DNA of 64,000 bases. It comes from DAOOVD01 sp035369845. Lineage in GTDB: Bacteria > Bacillota > Desulfotomaculia > Desulfotomaculales > Pelotomaculaceae. Shown piece after piece: positions 15,869 to 23,620 of this stretch; positions within the stretch are counted from its first letter, which is position 1, and each line of letters starts with the position of its first letter. The stretch is taken from assembly GCA_035369845.1 (NCBI GenBank), contig DAOOVD010000001.1:124001-188000 (forward strand), written 5' to 3'. The notes under the pieces are model-generated. The model was given only the letters and a program-made list of their open reading frames with translations. It made no database searches and was not told where the DNA came from. A program made the translations under genes and the position numbers.

Positions 15869-16153
15869 TTGAGAAAGCTTTTTACAACTGTTCATTTTCC
15901 CGAGGCGGATGCAGGAATTCCTTATTTTGAAATTAGAGGAAACAAAGTATATGCTGCTGAAATGCACCCGCAAGGAAAGACCCCGCAACCGTGGTTTGAA
16001 ATCACGGGTCAGTTTGTTTACCCGACTGACTACTTCGGACGCGGTCACAGTTCTCTGCCCTGGTTTGAAATCAGACACGGCGGGGTTTACGCGACTGTTT
16101 TTCATCCTGACGGCCCCAGCCCCCTGCCCTGGTTTGAAATGGGGGAGGAATAA
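15869..16153 (+). CDS. Tandem-repeat protein of the four-fold beta-flower type
   Basis: 94 residues, TTG start behind a GGGGGGCGG ribosome site. From residue 17 a motif of about 24 residues repeats three times and starts a fourth: PYFEIRGNKVYAAEMHP, PWFEITGQFVYPTDYFG, PWFEIRHGGVYATVFHP, PWFEM. The PWFEI...VY pattern resembles what I know as the four-fold beta-flower family. Function is unknown. Regular symmetry suggests a small toroidal or propeller-like binding protein. Confidence 0.7.
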   Translation: MRKLFTTVHFPEADAGIPYFEIRGNKVYAAEMHPQGKTPQPWFEITGQFVYPTDYFGRGHSSLPWFEIRHGGVYATVFHPDGPSPLPWFEMGEE

Positions 16154-16176
16154 ACTCGTACCGGCCGCCGCTTGGT

Positions 16177-16779
16177 TTAAATCTTTCCGACCAGTTGCCA
16201 TTCACGGCGAATGCCCGGCCTGCCGGGAACCCAGCCGGCAGGCGCTCCGAGGCCGGTGGCTTCGCTGAACTGAAGGGCCTGGATAACCCTGATTGTTTCA
16301 TCGACGTTGCGTCCCACCGGACCCGGATATTTGCTGTAAAATTTGATCAAGCCTTTCGGTGAAATGATCAGGGTGGTGCGTGATCCGGATCCAGTATCCG
16401 GATTATAAGCGCCGTAGCACTTGGAAATTTCATGAGTCGGGTCCGCCAAGAGGGGGAACTGCACCCTTCGCGCGGAAGGGGACGTTTCGGCAAAAACTTT
16501 GTGCGAGTAAACGCTGTCGGTACTTATTGCAAGAACCTCCGCGCCCAGTTTCCGGAAGTCTTCATAACGGTCAGCCACGGCTGCCAGTTCGGTTGGTCAG
16601 ACGAAAGTAAAGTCGTTTGAATAAAAGAAAAGAACTACCCACTTGTTTGAAATATCGGAAAGTTTTACAGTAACCCTCTCTCCCCTGTAATACGCTTCTG
16701 CAGTGAAATCGGCCGCAGGCTTGTCGAGAAGGACAGGTTCTTTCACGAAACAGTCTTCATTGCGGATTGCGCTGGACAC
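16177..16779 (-). CDS. prxU: Selenocysteine peroxiredoxin (AhpC/TSA, 1-Cys-like)
   Basis: 200 residues when the in-frame TGA at 16597-16599 is read as Sec. Upstream frame ends ...FFYSNDFTFV; downstream frame, same register, continues PTELAAVADRYEDF. In AhpC/Prx1 proteins this is FTFVCPTE, with the peroxidatic Cys exactly where the TGA stands. The rest of the fold is intact (GSGSRTTLIISPKGLIKFY). The C-terminal resolving motif (usually CPANW) reads APAGW, so no classical resolving Cys remains; Cys near EISKCYGAY is the main other thiol. It reduces peroxides. Initiation ATG at 16779. The genome must encode SelABC elsewhere, consistent with the UGA in fdhA. Confidence 0.85.
16560..16599 (-). promoter_or_regulatory. 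Candidate SECIS of the peroxiredoxin gene
   Basis: Downstream of the UGA the minus-strand mRNA has AACUGG-CAGC-CGUG-GCUG-A-CCGUU: a CAGC/GCUG stem with a CGUG loop and a GG/CC plus A-U outer stem, about 12 nt from the UGA. Bacterial SECIS elements vary widely, so this is a moderate call. Confidence 0.5.
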
Positions 16780-17120
16780 GAATCATCCCCTCTTTGTTGT
16801 TTTTATTCCAGCTTATGAATTAGGCTTTTGCCTTGTGCGTGCGAAGACCTTTGATGCTGTCCGGGATATGCGGCAGGAAAATAAAGGGAAAGCCCTGTTT
16901 TGTGTTGAAAATATAAATTATATGCGGTGGGGTGATGTTATAAGCGTTCGCATGGAAGAATATTACTGCGGGAGGTTTGAGGGCATGATCAGTGGTATGT
17001 AAGGAGAAGACCTGTCAAAAAGCCCGGAAGAGTTTGGCTGGAGGTCGACCGTTTATGTAACAATAATAACTGCCGGTTTATGAACGATAGAAGAATGCCC
17101 GCTGGAAAAGAGCGGCGGGT
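16780..17120. other. Gene-free stretch between prxU and the isoaspartyl peptidase
   Basis: No supported gene. A frame ending at 17002 (tail MEEYYCGRFEGMISGM) has some protein-like composition but no ribosome site at a sensible start. At 17098-17118 CCCGC...GCGGG could terminate the minus-strand peptidase gene, though its T-run is poor. The prxU promoter should lie near 16790-16850; no clear hexamers seen. Confidence 0.35.
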
Positions 17121-18032
17121 TTACATAAAAAGACTCAGGTTGACAGGTTGGTAGTCTTCAAGTATACTGCCGTCCACCACCACAACAACCGGGAACCGGC
17201 CGGCGTTAAAAGCTGAACCGAATTTCCCGCGCGAATCCAGTGCCAGAATGCCGCCCCGGGCGCCTTTAAGTTCATTGAGTCTTTTCAGCGCAAGCTCCAC
17301 TGCTTCCTGGGGGTGGGCGCCGGAGGTGATTTTCTCGTCGATGAATTTTGCAGTCAATGTTTCGACAAATGCTTCTCCTACCCCGGTACACACAACTGCA
17401 CACGAATGCGAGGCGAAAATCCCGCCGCCCAGGCAGGGGGTGTCTCCGACCCTGCCTGGCGTTTTTAAGGAACAACCGCCGGTGGAGGACGCGGCGGCAA
17501 GACCTTTCCCGTCCCATGCGACACAGCCTACGGTATCGCCGTGATATTCAAGACCCGTAAAAGGATTCTGGACTGGAATCCCGCCCCGGGCCAAACATTC
17601 CATTGTTTTCTGCCATGCCTTGAACTGGTGTTCCGAAATACAGTTTGTTTCGGGGAATCCCTGCTGCCGCGCAAATTCCTCCGCGCCCCGGCCTGCCAGA
17701 ATAACCAGGTTGGTTTTCTCGGCAAGCCTGCAGGCCACCGAAATGGGGTTGCGCACGTTGCGGATGGCGGCGACTGCCGAAAAACGGCCGGTTGCCCCGT
17801 CAACGATTGCCGCATCCATTTCGACCTCTCCGTTGAAATTGAGTACCGATCCAAAACCGCAATTAAAATTTGGAGAGTCTTCCAGAATGTTGAGAGCTTT
17901 TTCCAAAGCCCTGGTGCGGTTTTCGGACAGCAATCGATATCCGTTTGAAGCCGCTTTCCGGAGAGTCTCCATGAACTGCTTTTCCCTGCTGGTGTCAAGT
18001 CCGCCGTGGACAGCTAATACTCCCATGTGCAT
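17121..18032 (-). CDS. Isoaspartyl peptidase / plant-type L-asparaginase (Ntn hydrolase)
   Basis: 303 residues. The precursor self-cleaves before the catalytic Thr in YHGDTVGCVAWDGKG (about residue 166), separating alpha and beta subunits. Substrate-binding motifs follow (STGGCSLKTPGRVGDTPCLG). N-terminus MHMGVLAVHGG matches the family. Activity is hydrolysis of isoaspartyl dipeptides and asparagine. Monocistronic; no link to neighbouring genes. Confidence 0.9.
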   Translation of the reverse strand: MHMGVLAVHGGLDTSREKQFMETLRKAASNGYRLLSENRTRALEKALNILEDSPNFNCGFGSVLNFNGEVEMDAAIVDGATGRFSAVAAIRNVRNPISVACRLAEKTNLVILAGRGAEEFARQQGFPETNCISEHQFKAWQKTMECLARGGIPVQNPFTGLEYHGDTVGCVAWDGKGLAAASSTGGCSLKTPGRVGDTPCLGGGIFASHSCAVVCTGVGEAFVETLTAKFIDEKITSGAHPQEAVELALKRLNELKGARGGILALDSRGKFGSAFNAGRFPVVVVVDGSILEDYQPVNLSLFM

Positions 18033-18140
18033 ATTCTTGGGCAGCCGGTTTTTTTCTATTCATGCCGGCCAGCACGCCGTATGTGAATAAAAAAAATAAT
18101 GCCGGACAAACTGAAGGTGTATGTCACTCATATCCGTCGG

Positions 18141-18165
18141 CCTGCTCTAGCGAGCAGGTTTTTTT
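18141..18165 (+). terminator. Orphan plus-strand terminator 1
   Basis: CCTGCTC-TAGC-GAGCAGG followed by seven T. There is no plus-strand gene upstream for over 2 kb, so a short non-coding transcript may end here. Confidence 0.75.
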
Positions 18166-18253
18166 AATTTACGATTGATTTTTTCGAATGCGTATATAAT
18201 ATTAAGCATAACGGCAGGTAAAAAAATTTTTGTTTATTGACCCCTTTTCATAC

Positions 18254-18274
18254 CCGCTCCAGGCGGTTTTTTTG
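18254..18274 (+). terminator. Orphan plus-strand terminator 2
   Basis: CCGC-TCCAG-GCGG then seven T, only 90 bp after terminator 1. A TATAAT sequence (about 18194-18199) lies between the two. Confidence 0.6.
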
Positions 18275-18275
18275 T

Positions 18276-18650
18276 TTAATAGCGGCCGAACCTGGCATAA
18301 ATTTTATTTTTATAGCAGCTTAAAGCACTGCTGTTTTTTCTTCTCTCCATCAGCATATCGAATCTGAGTGTCTTTTGGTTGAGCTTTTTCATTAACGATT
18401 GTTTTTCTTCGTCTTGATGGCAGCAGTCAATCAATTTTTGCAGCGAGACAATTTGTTTCTTCAACTCAAGTTCTTCAGGAAGTACGCCGGCGTTTTTCAA
18501 GATGATGTAACCGGCCCTGAGTTCCTCCGGGACGTGCGGAAGTCCGTCGAATTCAAGGGGCCGGCCTTTGCCGGGCAGGTTGTTGAATTCCCCCCTCTGC
18601 ACAGCCTCGCGTATTTTGCCTTCGGCGATTATCGCCACAACGTCCACCAA
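18276..18650 (-). CDS. DUF1992 / DnaJ-homologue subfamily C member 28-like protein
   Basis: 124 residues. The family core is clear: AIIAEGKIREAVQRGEFNNL, PGKGRPL, then the MLMERRKNS helix. Despite the name the family has no J-domain; role is unknown. The C-terminal helix pairs are Lys/Glu rich. It overlaps the end of orphan terminator 2 (opposite strand). Confidence 0.82.
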   Translation of the reverse strand: MVDVVAIIAEGKIREAVQRGEFNNLPGKGRPLEFDGLPHVPEELRAGYIILKNAGVLPEELELKKQIVSLQKLIDCCHQDEEKQSLMKKLNQKTLRFDMLMERRKNSSALSCYKNKIYARFGRY

Positions 18651-18863
18651 CCTGCCGCACCTCTTTTGACGGGTAATGTTTAAATTAACTATATTTTAAC
18701 ATACTGTAAAGACAGTTGTTTTTCCGTTTTGAAAATCATTTATTTTTATAAGGTTGTCATGTGTCGGGAAGACTTCTGCCGGGAATGTCTTCCGGTCCGG
18801 TCTGCAAAAACAAAGGAGAGAAGCTGTTTTTGGCGAATAACTCTTACAAAAGGAGGGTGCCGG

Positions 18864-19193
18864 ATGGATGAGAGTCTGTTTAAGCGCCTGTTGTTCGCAG
18901 GCGAGGACGAGGAAAATTTCGAAGAATTGGTTGAGCTAGGGTATTTTGGCAGAAAGGAAGGCATTGTCTTCAGGACAAAAAAATTTATTGATGAAACCGA
19001 CAGTTTCATAAAGTCGAAAAAAGATTCTTTGTACAAGGCGGTAAAACAGCTCGGGAGTGCCGCGGATATCGGGAAAACGATGGAGATGGCAGGTATTAAA
19101 GACTTCATCACTTTTGTTTTTATCGCGGAAGAATTGATTGCTGATGGAAGGTTCGTCAAGGACAGGGAGAAAAACTGTCTGATAAAATCCTAG
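18864..19193 (+). CDS. Hypothetical protein
   Basis: 109 residues from ATG 18864 with AGGAGGG upstream. Mostly helical and charged (MDESLFKRLLFAGEDEENFE, then TMEMAGIKDFITFVFIAEEL). No membrane segment or motif I recognise. Likely real because of the strong ribosome site. Confidence 0.6.
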   Translation: MDESLFKRLLFAGEDEENFEELVELGYFGRKEGIVFRTKKFIDETDSFIKSKKDSLYKAVKQLGSAADIGKTMEMAGIKDFITFVFIAEELIADGRFVKDREKNCLIKS

Positions 19194-19381
19194 ATTGTTC
19201 AGGCGATAGAGACAGGTTTCTGGCACAATAATGCCTTTTTCATGAGTTGTGGAACGGTTCGCCTCAGCCGGCGCGACGTTTTCCCCGCAGTCACCAAAAA
19301 TGGTGGCAACATGTGCCGGACGACAACGGTGCCGTAAGAGCAGCAAAAAATTTTACTGCCGGGACGGGCGTGGATTTTAAT

Positions 19382-19810
19382 ATGAAACAGGGAAAGAAAA
19401 ACACCTCTGGTTTTATGAAATGTCTTTTGCCTGGAAGGGGCGCATTGAAAGTAGAGTTTGCCAGGGTTCTATGCTGCGAAGACAGGGATACACCATGCGA
19501 AAGTAAATTTAAGGTTACAGTGACGAATACCGGCAGTACACCGGTGGAAATTGCGGAAGTGGGCATAGGAGGTTTCCCTGTCCGGAAACCGCCGGGGGGT
19601 AAAGCCGTGCCCCTCGGTCAGACGCTGATGCCGTCGGAATCCGCCGTTGTTTATTTTGATGCCCGTGACATGCGCGGACTGGACAGGTACGATGTCTTTT
19701 ACGCCAAAGACGGTGCTGGAAAGGTTTATTATCCCGGTGTGAACATTTGGGAGAGGATTTGCCGTTTTTGGTGGTTGCGTTTCGGCAGGACGGACGGCAC
19801 TGTACGCTAA
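19382..19810 (+). CDS. Hypothetical protein with a beta-sandwich-like middle
   Basis: 142 residues from ATG 19382. Contains FKVTVTNTGSTPVEIAEVGI, a pattern usual in Ig-like or CARDB-type beta sandwiches, then GLDRYDVFYAKDGAGKVYYP. No signal peptide found with this start. It ends 4 bp inside the convergent TIR-like gene. Function unknown. Confidence 0.55.
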   Translation: MKQGKKNTSGFMKCLLPGRGALKVEFARVLCCEDRDTPCESKFKVTVTNTGSTPVEIAEVGIGGFPVRKPPGGKAVPLGQTLMPSESAVVYFDARDMRGLDRYDVFYAKDGAGKVYYPGVNIWERICRFWWLRFGRTDGTVR

Positions 19811-20310
19811 ATACGCAGAGGTCTTTTGTCCCTGATCAGTCTTGCCGGTTTTGTTAACGCTTTCTCAATATACCGCCGCAGGTTTTCGGGTGATGAAACT
19901 GCGCTTTCCCAGCTTACCCACAGTGCGTAGCCGGTGTGAATATTGTCGTTGAGCCGTTCGGGCAGGTTTACCAGTCCGCGCGGGGTGGGCGGATTGCTTG
20001 GAAGGTTGACGCCTATCAACCCCCGATGGCTTTCAAGCGTTGCCTTAATCTCGTAGTCGACGTATCTCCTCCATCTTGTAAAGCGTCCGCAAAGCACCAG
20101 GGTGCATGAGGTTTTGTTTATGTATTTTCCCCTGATCCGGTTGACGATCGCCTCCGGATTGCCGCCGTCCTCCATGCGTTCAAAGGGGTCGTCTCTTGTT
20201 ATTTCATAAGCGTCTGCATATGCCCGGACGAATTCATCATAATAGCACTGGTCTTCTTCGTGATAATAACTGATATATAGAGAGATTCTTTCTTTCGAAT
20301 TACCAGGCAT
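19807..20310 (-). CDS. TIR-like (DUF1863 / ThsB-type) protein
   Basis: 167 residues. The start reads ISLYISYYHEEDQCYYDEFV, the first strand and box of MTH538/ThsB TIR-like domains, and the second block is INKTSCTLVLCGRFTRWRRY followed by VDYEI. In Thoeris, ThsB makes a cyclic ADP-ribose signal for a ThsA effector. No ThsA (SIR2/SLOG) gene is visible nearby. Could be an orphan defence sensor, a remnant, or a nucleotide-metabolising TIR. ATG 20310. Confidence 0.72.
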   Translation of the reverse strand: MPGNSKERISLYISYYHEEDQCYYDEFVRAYADAYEITRDDPFERMEDGGNPEAIVNRIRGKYINKTSCTLVLCGRFTRWRRYVDYEIKATLESHRGLIGVNLPSNPPTPRGLVNLPERLNDNIHTGYALWVSWESAVSSPENLRRYIEKALTKPARLIRDKRPLRI

Positions 20311-20360
20311 TTAAGTTCTCCTGTTTGATAATAAAAGGGCTGAAGTTACGAGTAGCGAAG

Positions 20361-20553
20361 GTTGTTGACAAAGCACCTTCAGGTTGAAACGCCGGCTCAA
20401 ATGTTTCGCGTCGAATGAACCGGGGTAGCGTCTGTGACCGCTTACCCATGGCTTTCGCGCCGGCGGCGTCTGCTTCTTGCATCGGACGAAACCGGGCCGC
20501 CTTCAACTCGCTGTCCTGCCTCGGTTCAGGCCGGTCCGGCACTCGGGTTTTCA
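20361..20553 (-). repeat. Dispersed repeat family, copy E (inverted orientation)
   Basis: On the minus strand: CCTGAACCG...GCGAGTTGAAGGCGG (middle module) then CCGGTTCATTCGACGCGAAA, TTTGAGCCGGCGTTTCAACC and AAGGTGCTTTGTC (3' module). Lacks the 42-nt 5' core. Sits in the TIR-lipoprotein gap. Confidence 0.7.
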
Positions 20554-20564
20554 ATAATAATTTA

Positions 20565-21218
20565 CTATTGTACAAGACTTTCCTGAAAACCGTTGCGAGT
20601 CATCGTTTTTTGGACGACTGCGGATTTACCGGCTTTGTTGGTGGACACAATCTCGATTATTGAGTTGCCGTCTGCTGCCGGAATGCTTATTTTAAAACTT
20701 CCATTCGCGTCCGACCGGGTTTTGTACCCGTTGACGTCCACGACGCAGTCGGGCTCGGTGGTGCCTTCTACGGTTATCATCGTGTCGGAGATTTCACCCG
20801 GCTGTTTTATTTCCAGTTTCGGTTTCTGGTCGTATTCAATGGTCCTGCTTGTTGTATAAACGCTGGTCCCGTCAGGAGATACGGTCTTGAATTCCAGAAT
20901 ATTGGCGCCGGGGTTTAATTTTATCTCGGCGTTGAACGAGCCTTGCGGGTCGGCAGAAAATTCCGCCCCGTTTATGAACACTTTGTATCCCGCAGATACC
21001 TTGCCGGATATTTTCAGGTTCTGTTCGAAAGATTTTTCCGGAACTTGAAGCAGAAAAGGAACTGCCTGCTGCGGCGCAGCGGAAACATCTGCATTGCGTG
21101 CGCTTTCTTCTGCAGGCGTTTCTTGCGCCTGCTGATGTTTTTTTGTCAGTTTTGAGCAGCCAACTAGTGAGGATAAGAATATCAGTGACAGGATGAAAGC
21201 GAAAATTTTCTTAAACAA
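20565..21218 (-). CDS. Lipoprotein with two Ig-like / glucodextranase-C-like domains
   Basis: 217 residues. I start at TTG 21218 behind GGGGGTAG; the frame extends to 21398 without a ribosome site. Signal peptide FKKIFAFILSLIFLSS followed by lipobox LVGC (Cys about residue 20), then a Thr/Glu/Gln-rich linker and two similar beta domains (about 60-130 and 135-205; SGKVSAGYKVFINGAEFSAD and VEGTTEPDCVVDVNGYKTRS). Such domains bind cell-wall or surface carbohydrate or act as spacers. Secreted anchored protein; substrate unknown. Confidence 0.72.
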   Translation of the reverse strand: MFKKIFAFILSLIFLSSLVGCSKLTKKHQQAQETPAEESARNADVSAAPQQAVPFLLQVPEKSFEQNLKISGKVSAGYKVFINGAEFSADPQGSFNAEIKLNPGANILEFKTVSPDGTSVYTTSRTIEYDQKPKLEIKQPGEISDTMITVEGTTEPDCVVDVNGYKTRSDANGSFKISIPAADGNSIIEIVSTNKAGKSAVVQKTMTRNGFQESLVQ

Positions 21219-21241
21219 TATACTACCCCCGTAAAAAGACG

Positions 21242-21457
21242 TTAAAAACCGAACCCCGTTTTTCTTTTTCTGAAGAAAAGGAGATAGACTATTTCGAGAA
21301 TGCCGGCGGTGTTTACGATGATCAGGAAGACGTACCAGGCCAGTTGGTTGTTGCGGGCGGCATGCCAAAGGGCGATTCCTTTCCAGAGGACGCTCCACGC
21401 AATGACCAGCCCGAGCAGCAGGGGATTGTTTTGCACGGCCGAAAATGCTTCATTCAT
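21242..21457 (-). CDS. DUF5652-family small membrane protein
   Basis: 71 residues if started at ATG 21457 (AAAGGA upstream). Two membrane helices (LLLGLVIAWSVLWKGIALW; VFLIIVNTAGILEIVYLLFF) with the Asn-Asn linker between them, ending in a basic tail. Family is of unknown function. It sits 24 bp before the lipoprotein on the same strand and may be co-transcribed. Confidence 0.72.
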   Translation of the reverse strand: MNEAFSAVQNNPLLLGLVIAWSVLWKGIALWHAARNNQLAWYVFLIIVNTAGILEIVYLLFFRKRKTGFGF

Positions 21458-21589
21458 ATTATTTTTCCTTTCCATGCTTTTTTATATAAGTTTCCCTGGA
21501 AGCCGGGCAAAAAATACTCCGGCATAAGTATGTTACGGCTGGGATGCCCGAATCTTGAGTTTCGCACGCTGCCGGCGGAAAAAACCCGC

Positions 21590-21967
21590 TTACCCGGAGG
21601 CATTTCGGGACAGAGCTTTTTTCGCAGCCTGGATCAGACGGTCTATAGGGAAAGGTTTGACGATAAAATCCCTTGCCCCGGCCAGCAGCGCCTGCTCCAC
21701 AACTTCCCTGTTGCTGACGAAACTGACAATGATGATGTTTGCGCCGGGGTCGGTCTTGAGGATTTCCTTCATGGCATCGAGCCCGTTCATTCCCGGCATG
21801 TTGATGTCGAGCAAGACGAGATCGGGTCTGAGCGCTTCGTACAGTTCCAAGGCCTTTTCGCCGTTCTCTTCTTCACCGGCCACGTTATAGCCATAGTGTT
21901 CGAGAACTTCCCTGAGCATGGCGCGCATGTTCAAGCTGTCGTCAACGACCATGATTTTTTTACCCAA
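21590..21967 (-). CDS. CheY-like single-domain response regulator
   Basis: 125 residues, receiver domain only. Acidic pocket VVDD (residues 8-9), phospho-acceptor Asp in LLDIN (about 55), Ser in VSFVS (about 82), Lys in KPFP (about 104). Without an output domain it probably acts by protein contact (flagellar motor, kinase or sink). No histidine kinase is adjacent; the chemoreceptor-like protein at 14928-15596 is a possible upstream input but unlinked. Confidence 0.9.
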   Translation of the reverse strand: MGKKIMVVDDSLNMRAMLREVLEHYGYNVAGEEENGEKALELYEALRPDLVLLDINMPGMNGLDAMKEILKTDPGANIIIVSFVSNREVVEQALLAGARDFIVKPFPIDRLIQAAKKALSRNASG

Positions 21968-22126
21968 AGTAATTAACTCCCCGCGTTTTTTTAGACAATT
22001 CTAATAACTGTTAAAAAATCCTTCTCAATTTTGTAATATTTTCTTGTTTTTTGTCGTGGAAATATAAAGCTGGCGATTATGTTGCCGAGAGAATATATAC
22101 ACGGTTTTTTGCGAGGAAGTTACGGA

Positions 22127-22300
22127 ATGCTTGCATCGGTAATCGCAGAATTGAAAAAGGCGGAAAATTTAAATGAAAATCTTGCTTTTAAATTTATCGT
22201 CCGTGATAAGCTCGGTGACAAGATAATACTTGTCAGACGCCTGACCGATTACGAAAAACGTATCGGAAAATTTGAAGTGCTGGTGGTGTCTTTCAGTTAA
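22127..22300 (+). CDS. Hypothetical small protein
   Basis: 57 residues from ATG 22127 (AGGAAG at good distance) or 73 from 22079. Reads MLASVIAELKKAENLNENLA, then KFIVRDKLGDKIILVRRLTD. No motif recognised. A shorter start is preferred because of the ribosome site. Confidence 0.5.
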   Translation: MLASVIAELKKAENLNENLAFKFIVRDKLGDKIILVRRLTDYEKRIGKFEVLVVSFS

Positions 22301-22362
22301 AAGAGCAGGACAATTCATTTCACCCTTTTTTGAAAGCCTGCATGCTCTTGAGGCTGACGGCA

Positions 22363-22404
22363 AACTGTCCGGGACCTTGAGTTTGAAGGCAGCGGGCGAT
22401 ATTT
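22363..22404 (+). repeat. Dispersed repeat family, copy D (5' core only)
   Basis: AACTGTCCGGGACCTTGAG, GGCAGCGGGCGATATT: the 42-nt core at the same length as copies A, B and C. Middle and 3' modules are absent. Confidence 0.7.
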
Positions 22405-22472
22405 CACGCCACTCTGCAACTCATTTGCAGGAAAAAAAATACCCGGCAGAGAAATGTACAACAGGTGATGGT

Positions 22473-22658
22473 ATGAAAAAAGAAGGCAAGGTAAAACCGT
22501 CAAAATGGGACTGGCGGGTATGGGCGGTTGTTATAGCCGGTTTTGTGATATTTGCGCTGCCTATCGATCCGGAGTTCAAATTCTGGCTCTCCATACCGCT
22601 TTACGCCATGTTTGCCTATGTTTACTATAGATTCGTTTACAAGAAAAAGTCCCCGTAA
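22473..22658 (+). CDS. Small two-helix membrane protein
   Basis: 61 residues from ATG 22473 (AACAGGTGATGG upstream). Two hydrophobic helices: WAVVIAGFVIFALPI and FWLSIPLYAMFAYVYYRFVY, with a basic N-terminus. No family recognised. Directly follows repeat copy D. Confidence 0.6.
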   Translation: MKKEGKVKPSKWDWRVWAVVIAGFVIFALPIDPEFKFWLSIPLYAMFAYVYYRFVYKKKSP

Positions 22659-22801
22659 ACAACATAAAATGCGTCTTCCAATATTTTTTCGCCCCGGCAG
22701 ACTTTGTGCCGGCCTGTTCGGCATAATAGACCGGGTCTGAAAAATCCCCCCGCCAAATCTCTCTTTTTTCAAACTGGAGCCCTTAAAAAAGACGCTGTTC
22801 T

Positions 22802-22850
22802 CCGTATTAAGTGGTAGGGAAACGCCCCTACTCTACTTGCTGAAATACGG
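22802..22850 (+). promoter_or_regulatory. Long hairpin upstream of sigI
   Basis: CCGTATT...AATACGG encloses AAGT-GG-TAGGG...CCCTA-CT-CTACTT: nearly the whole 49 nt can pair. It lies 39 bp before the sigI start. Could be an mRNA leader structure or a dyad operator. SigI promoters are described as having C-runs and CGAA; ACGCCCC within this element is suggestive only. Confidence 0.5.
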
Positions 22851-22888
22851 AAAGAGGTGGTCAAACGGTAGCTGAGGGGAGTGGAAAC

Positions 22889-23620
22889 TTGTTTCCTCCA
22901 CAGGATACGGCAGCAGTATTGAAAAGAATAAAACAGGGGGACAAATTGGCCAGGGAGGATTTTCTTGAAAACAACAAGCCGTTTGTATTTAAGGCGGCTT
23001 GCAAGTTTTCCAGGCGTGTTCTTGAGTGGGGCAGGGACGACGAACTGGCCGTGGCCCTGATTGCATTTAACGAAGCCATAGACCGTTACTGTGAAGAGAG
23101 CGGGGTCCCTTTTCCGGCGTTTGCGAGGATTGTGATAAACAGCAGGCTTACCGACCTCCGGAGACGCGAGAGCAGGAATCTGACGGCAGGCATGCCGGTG
23201 TCCGCGCCGGAGGGCGGCCTGAACGAGGCTGAGTTCTCCCGAGCCTGGGAGATCTACCTGGAAGAAACGGCCGCCGGGGAAAGGGAAGAAGAAATTCATG
23301 AATTTGAGAAACTGCTGAATGATTACGGCGTGACTTTCGACGATTTGGTCAGGTGCTCGCCGCGGCACCGTGATACCCGGCTGTCGCTGATGCTGGCGGC
23401 ACGGTCGCTGGCAGAAAACAGCGGCCTGCGGGAAGAGTTCATGGAAAAGAAAAAACTGCCGCTGCTGGAACTGCAGAAGAACACCGGAATCAGCCGGAAA
23501 ACCCTCGAGAGGGGCCGGAAGTACATTATTGCCATGGCCCTTCTAATATACAGGCGGGAAGATTTTATATACCTCAGTTCATATTTGAAGTTGCCGTCCC
23601 GGTTTGAGGGGGGTAAATGA
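22889..23620 (+). CDS. sigI: RNA polymerase sigma factor SigI
   Basis: 243 residues, TTG start behind GAGGGGAG. Sigma-70-like but of the SigI type: region 2 helices RIKQGDKLAREDFLENNKPF and AFNEAIDRYCEESGVPFPAF, RDDELAVALIAF in between, and a C-terminal HTH (LLELQKNTGISRKTLERGRK). SigI factors respond to heat or to polysaccharide sensed by a transmembrane RsgI. The stop overlaps the rsgI start (ATGATGG) by 4 bp, so the two are translationally coupled. Confidence 0.92.
   Translation: MFPPQDTAAVLKRIKQGDKLAREDFLENNKPFVFKAACKFSRRVLEWGRDDELAVALIAFNEAIDRYCEESGVPFPAFARIVINSRLTDLRRRESRNLTAGMPVSAPEGGLNEAEFSRAWEIYLEETAAGEREEEIHEFEKLLNDYGVTFDDLVRCSPRHRDTRLSLMLAARSLAENSGLREEFMEKKKLPLLELQKNTGISRKTLERGRKYIIAMALLIYRREDFIYLSSYLKLPSRFEGGK

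Noticed and set aside
16703..17002. Plus-strand frame next to prxU
   Set aside because: Its first half is antisense to the prxU start; only a possible C-terminal part looks protein-like and has no start.
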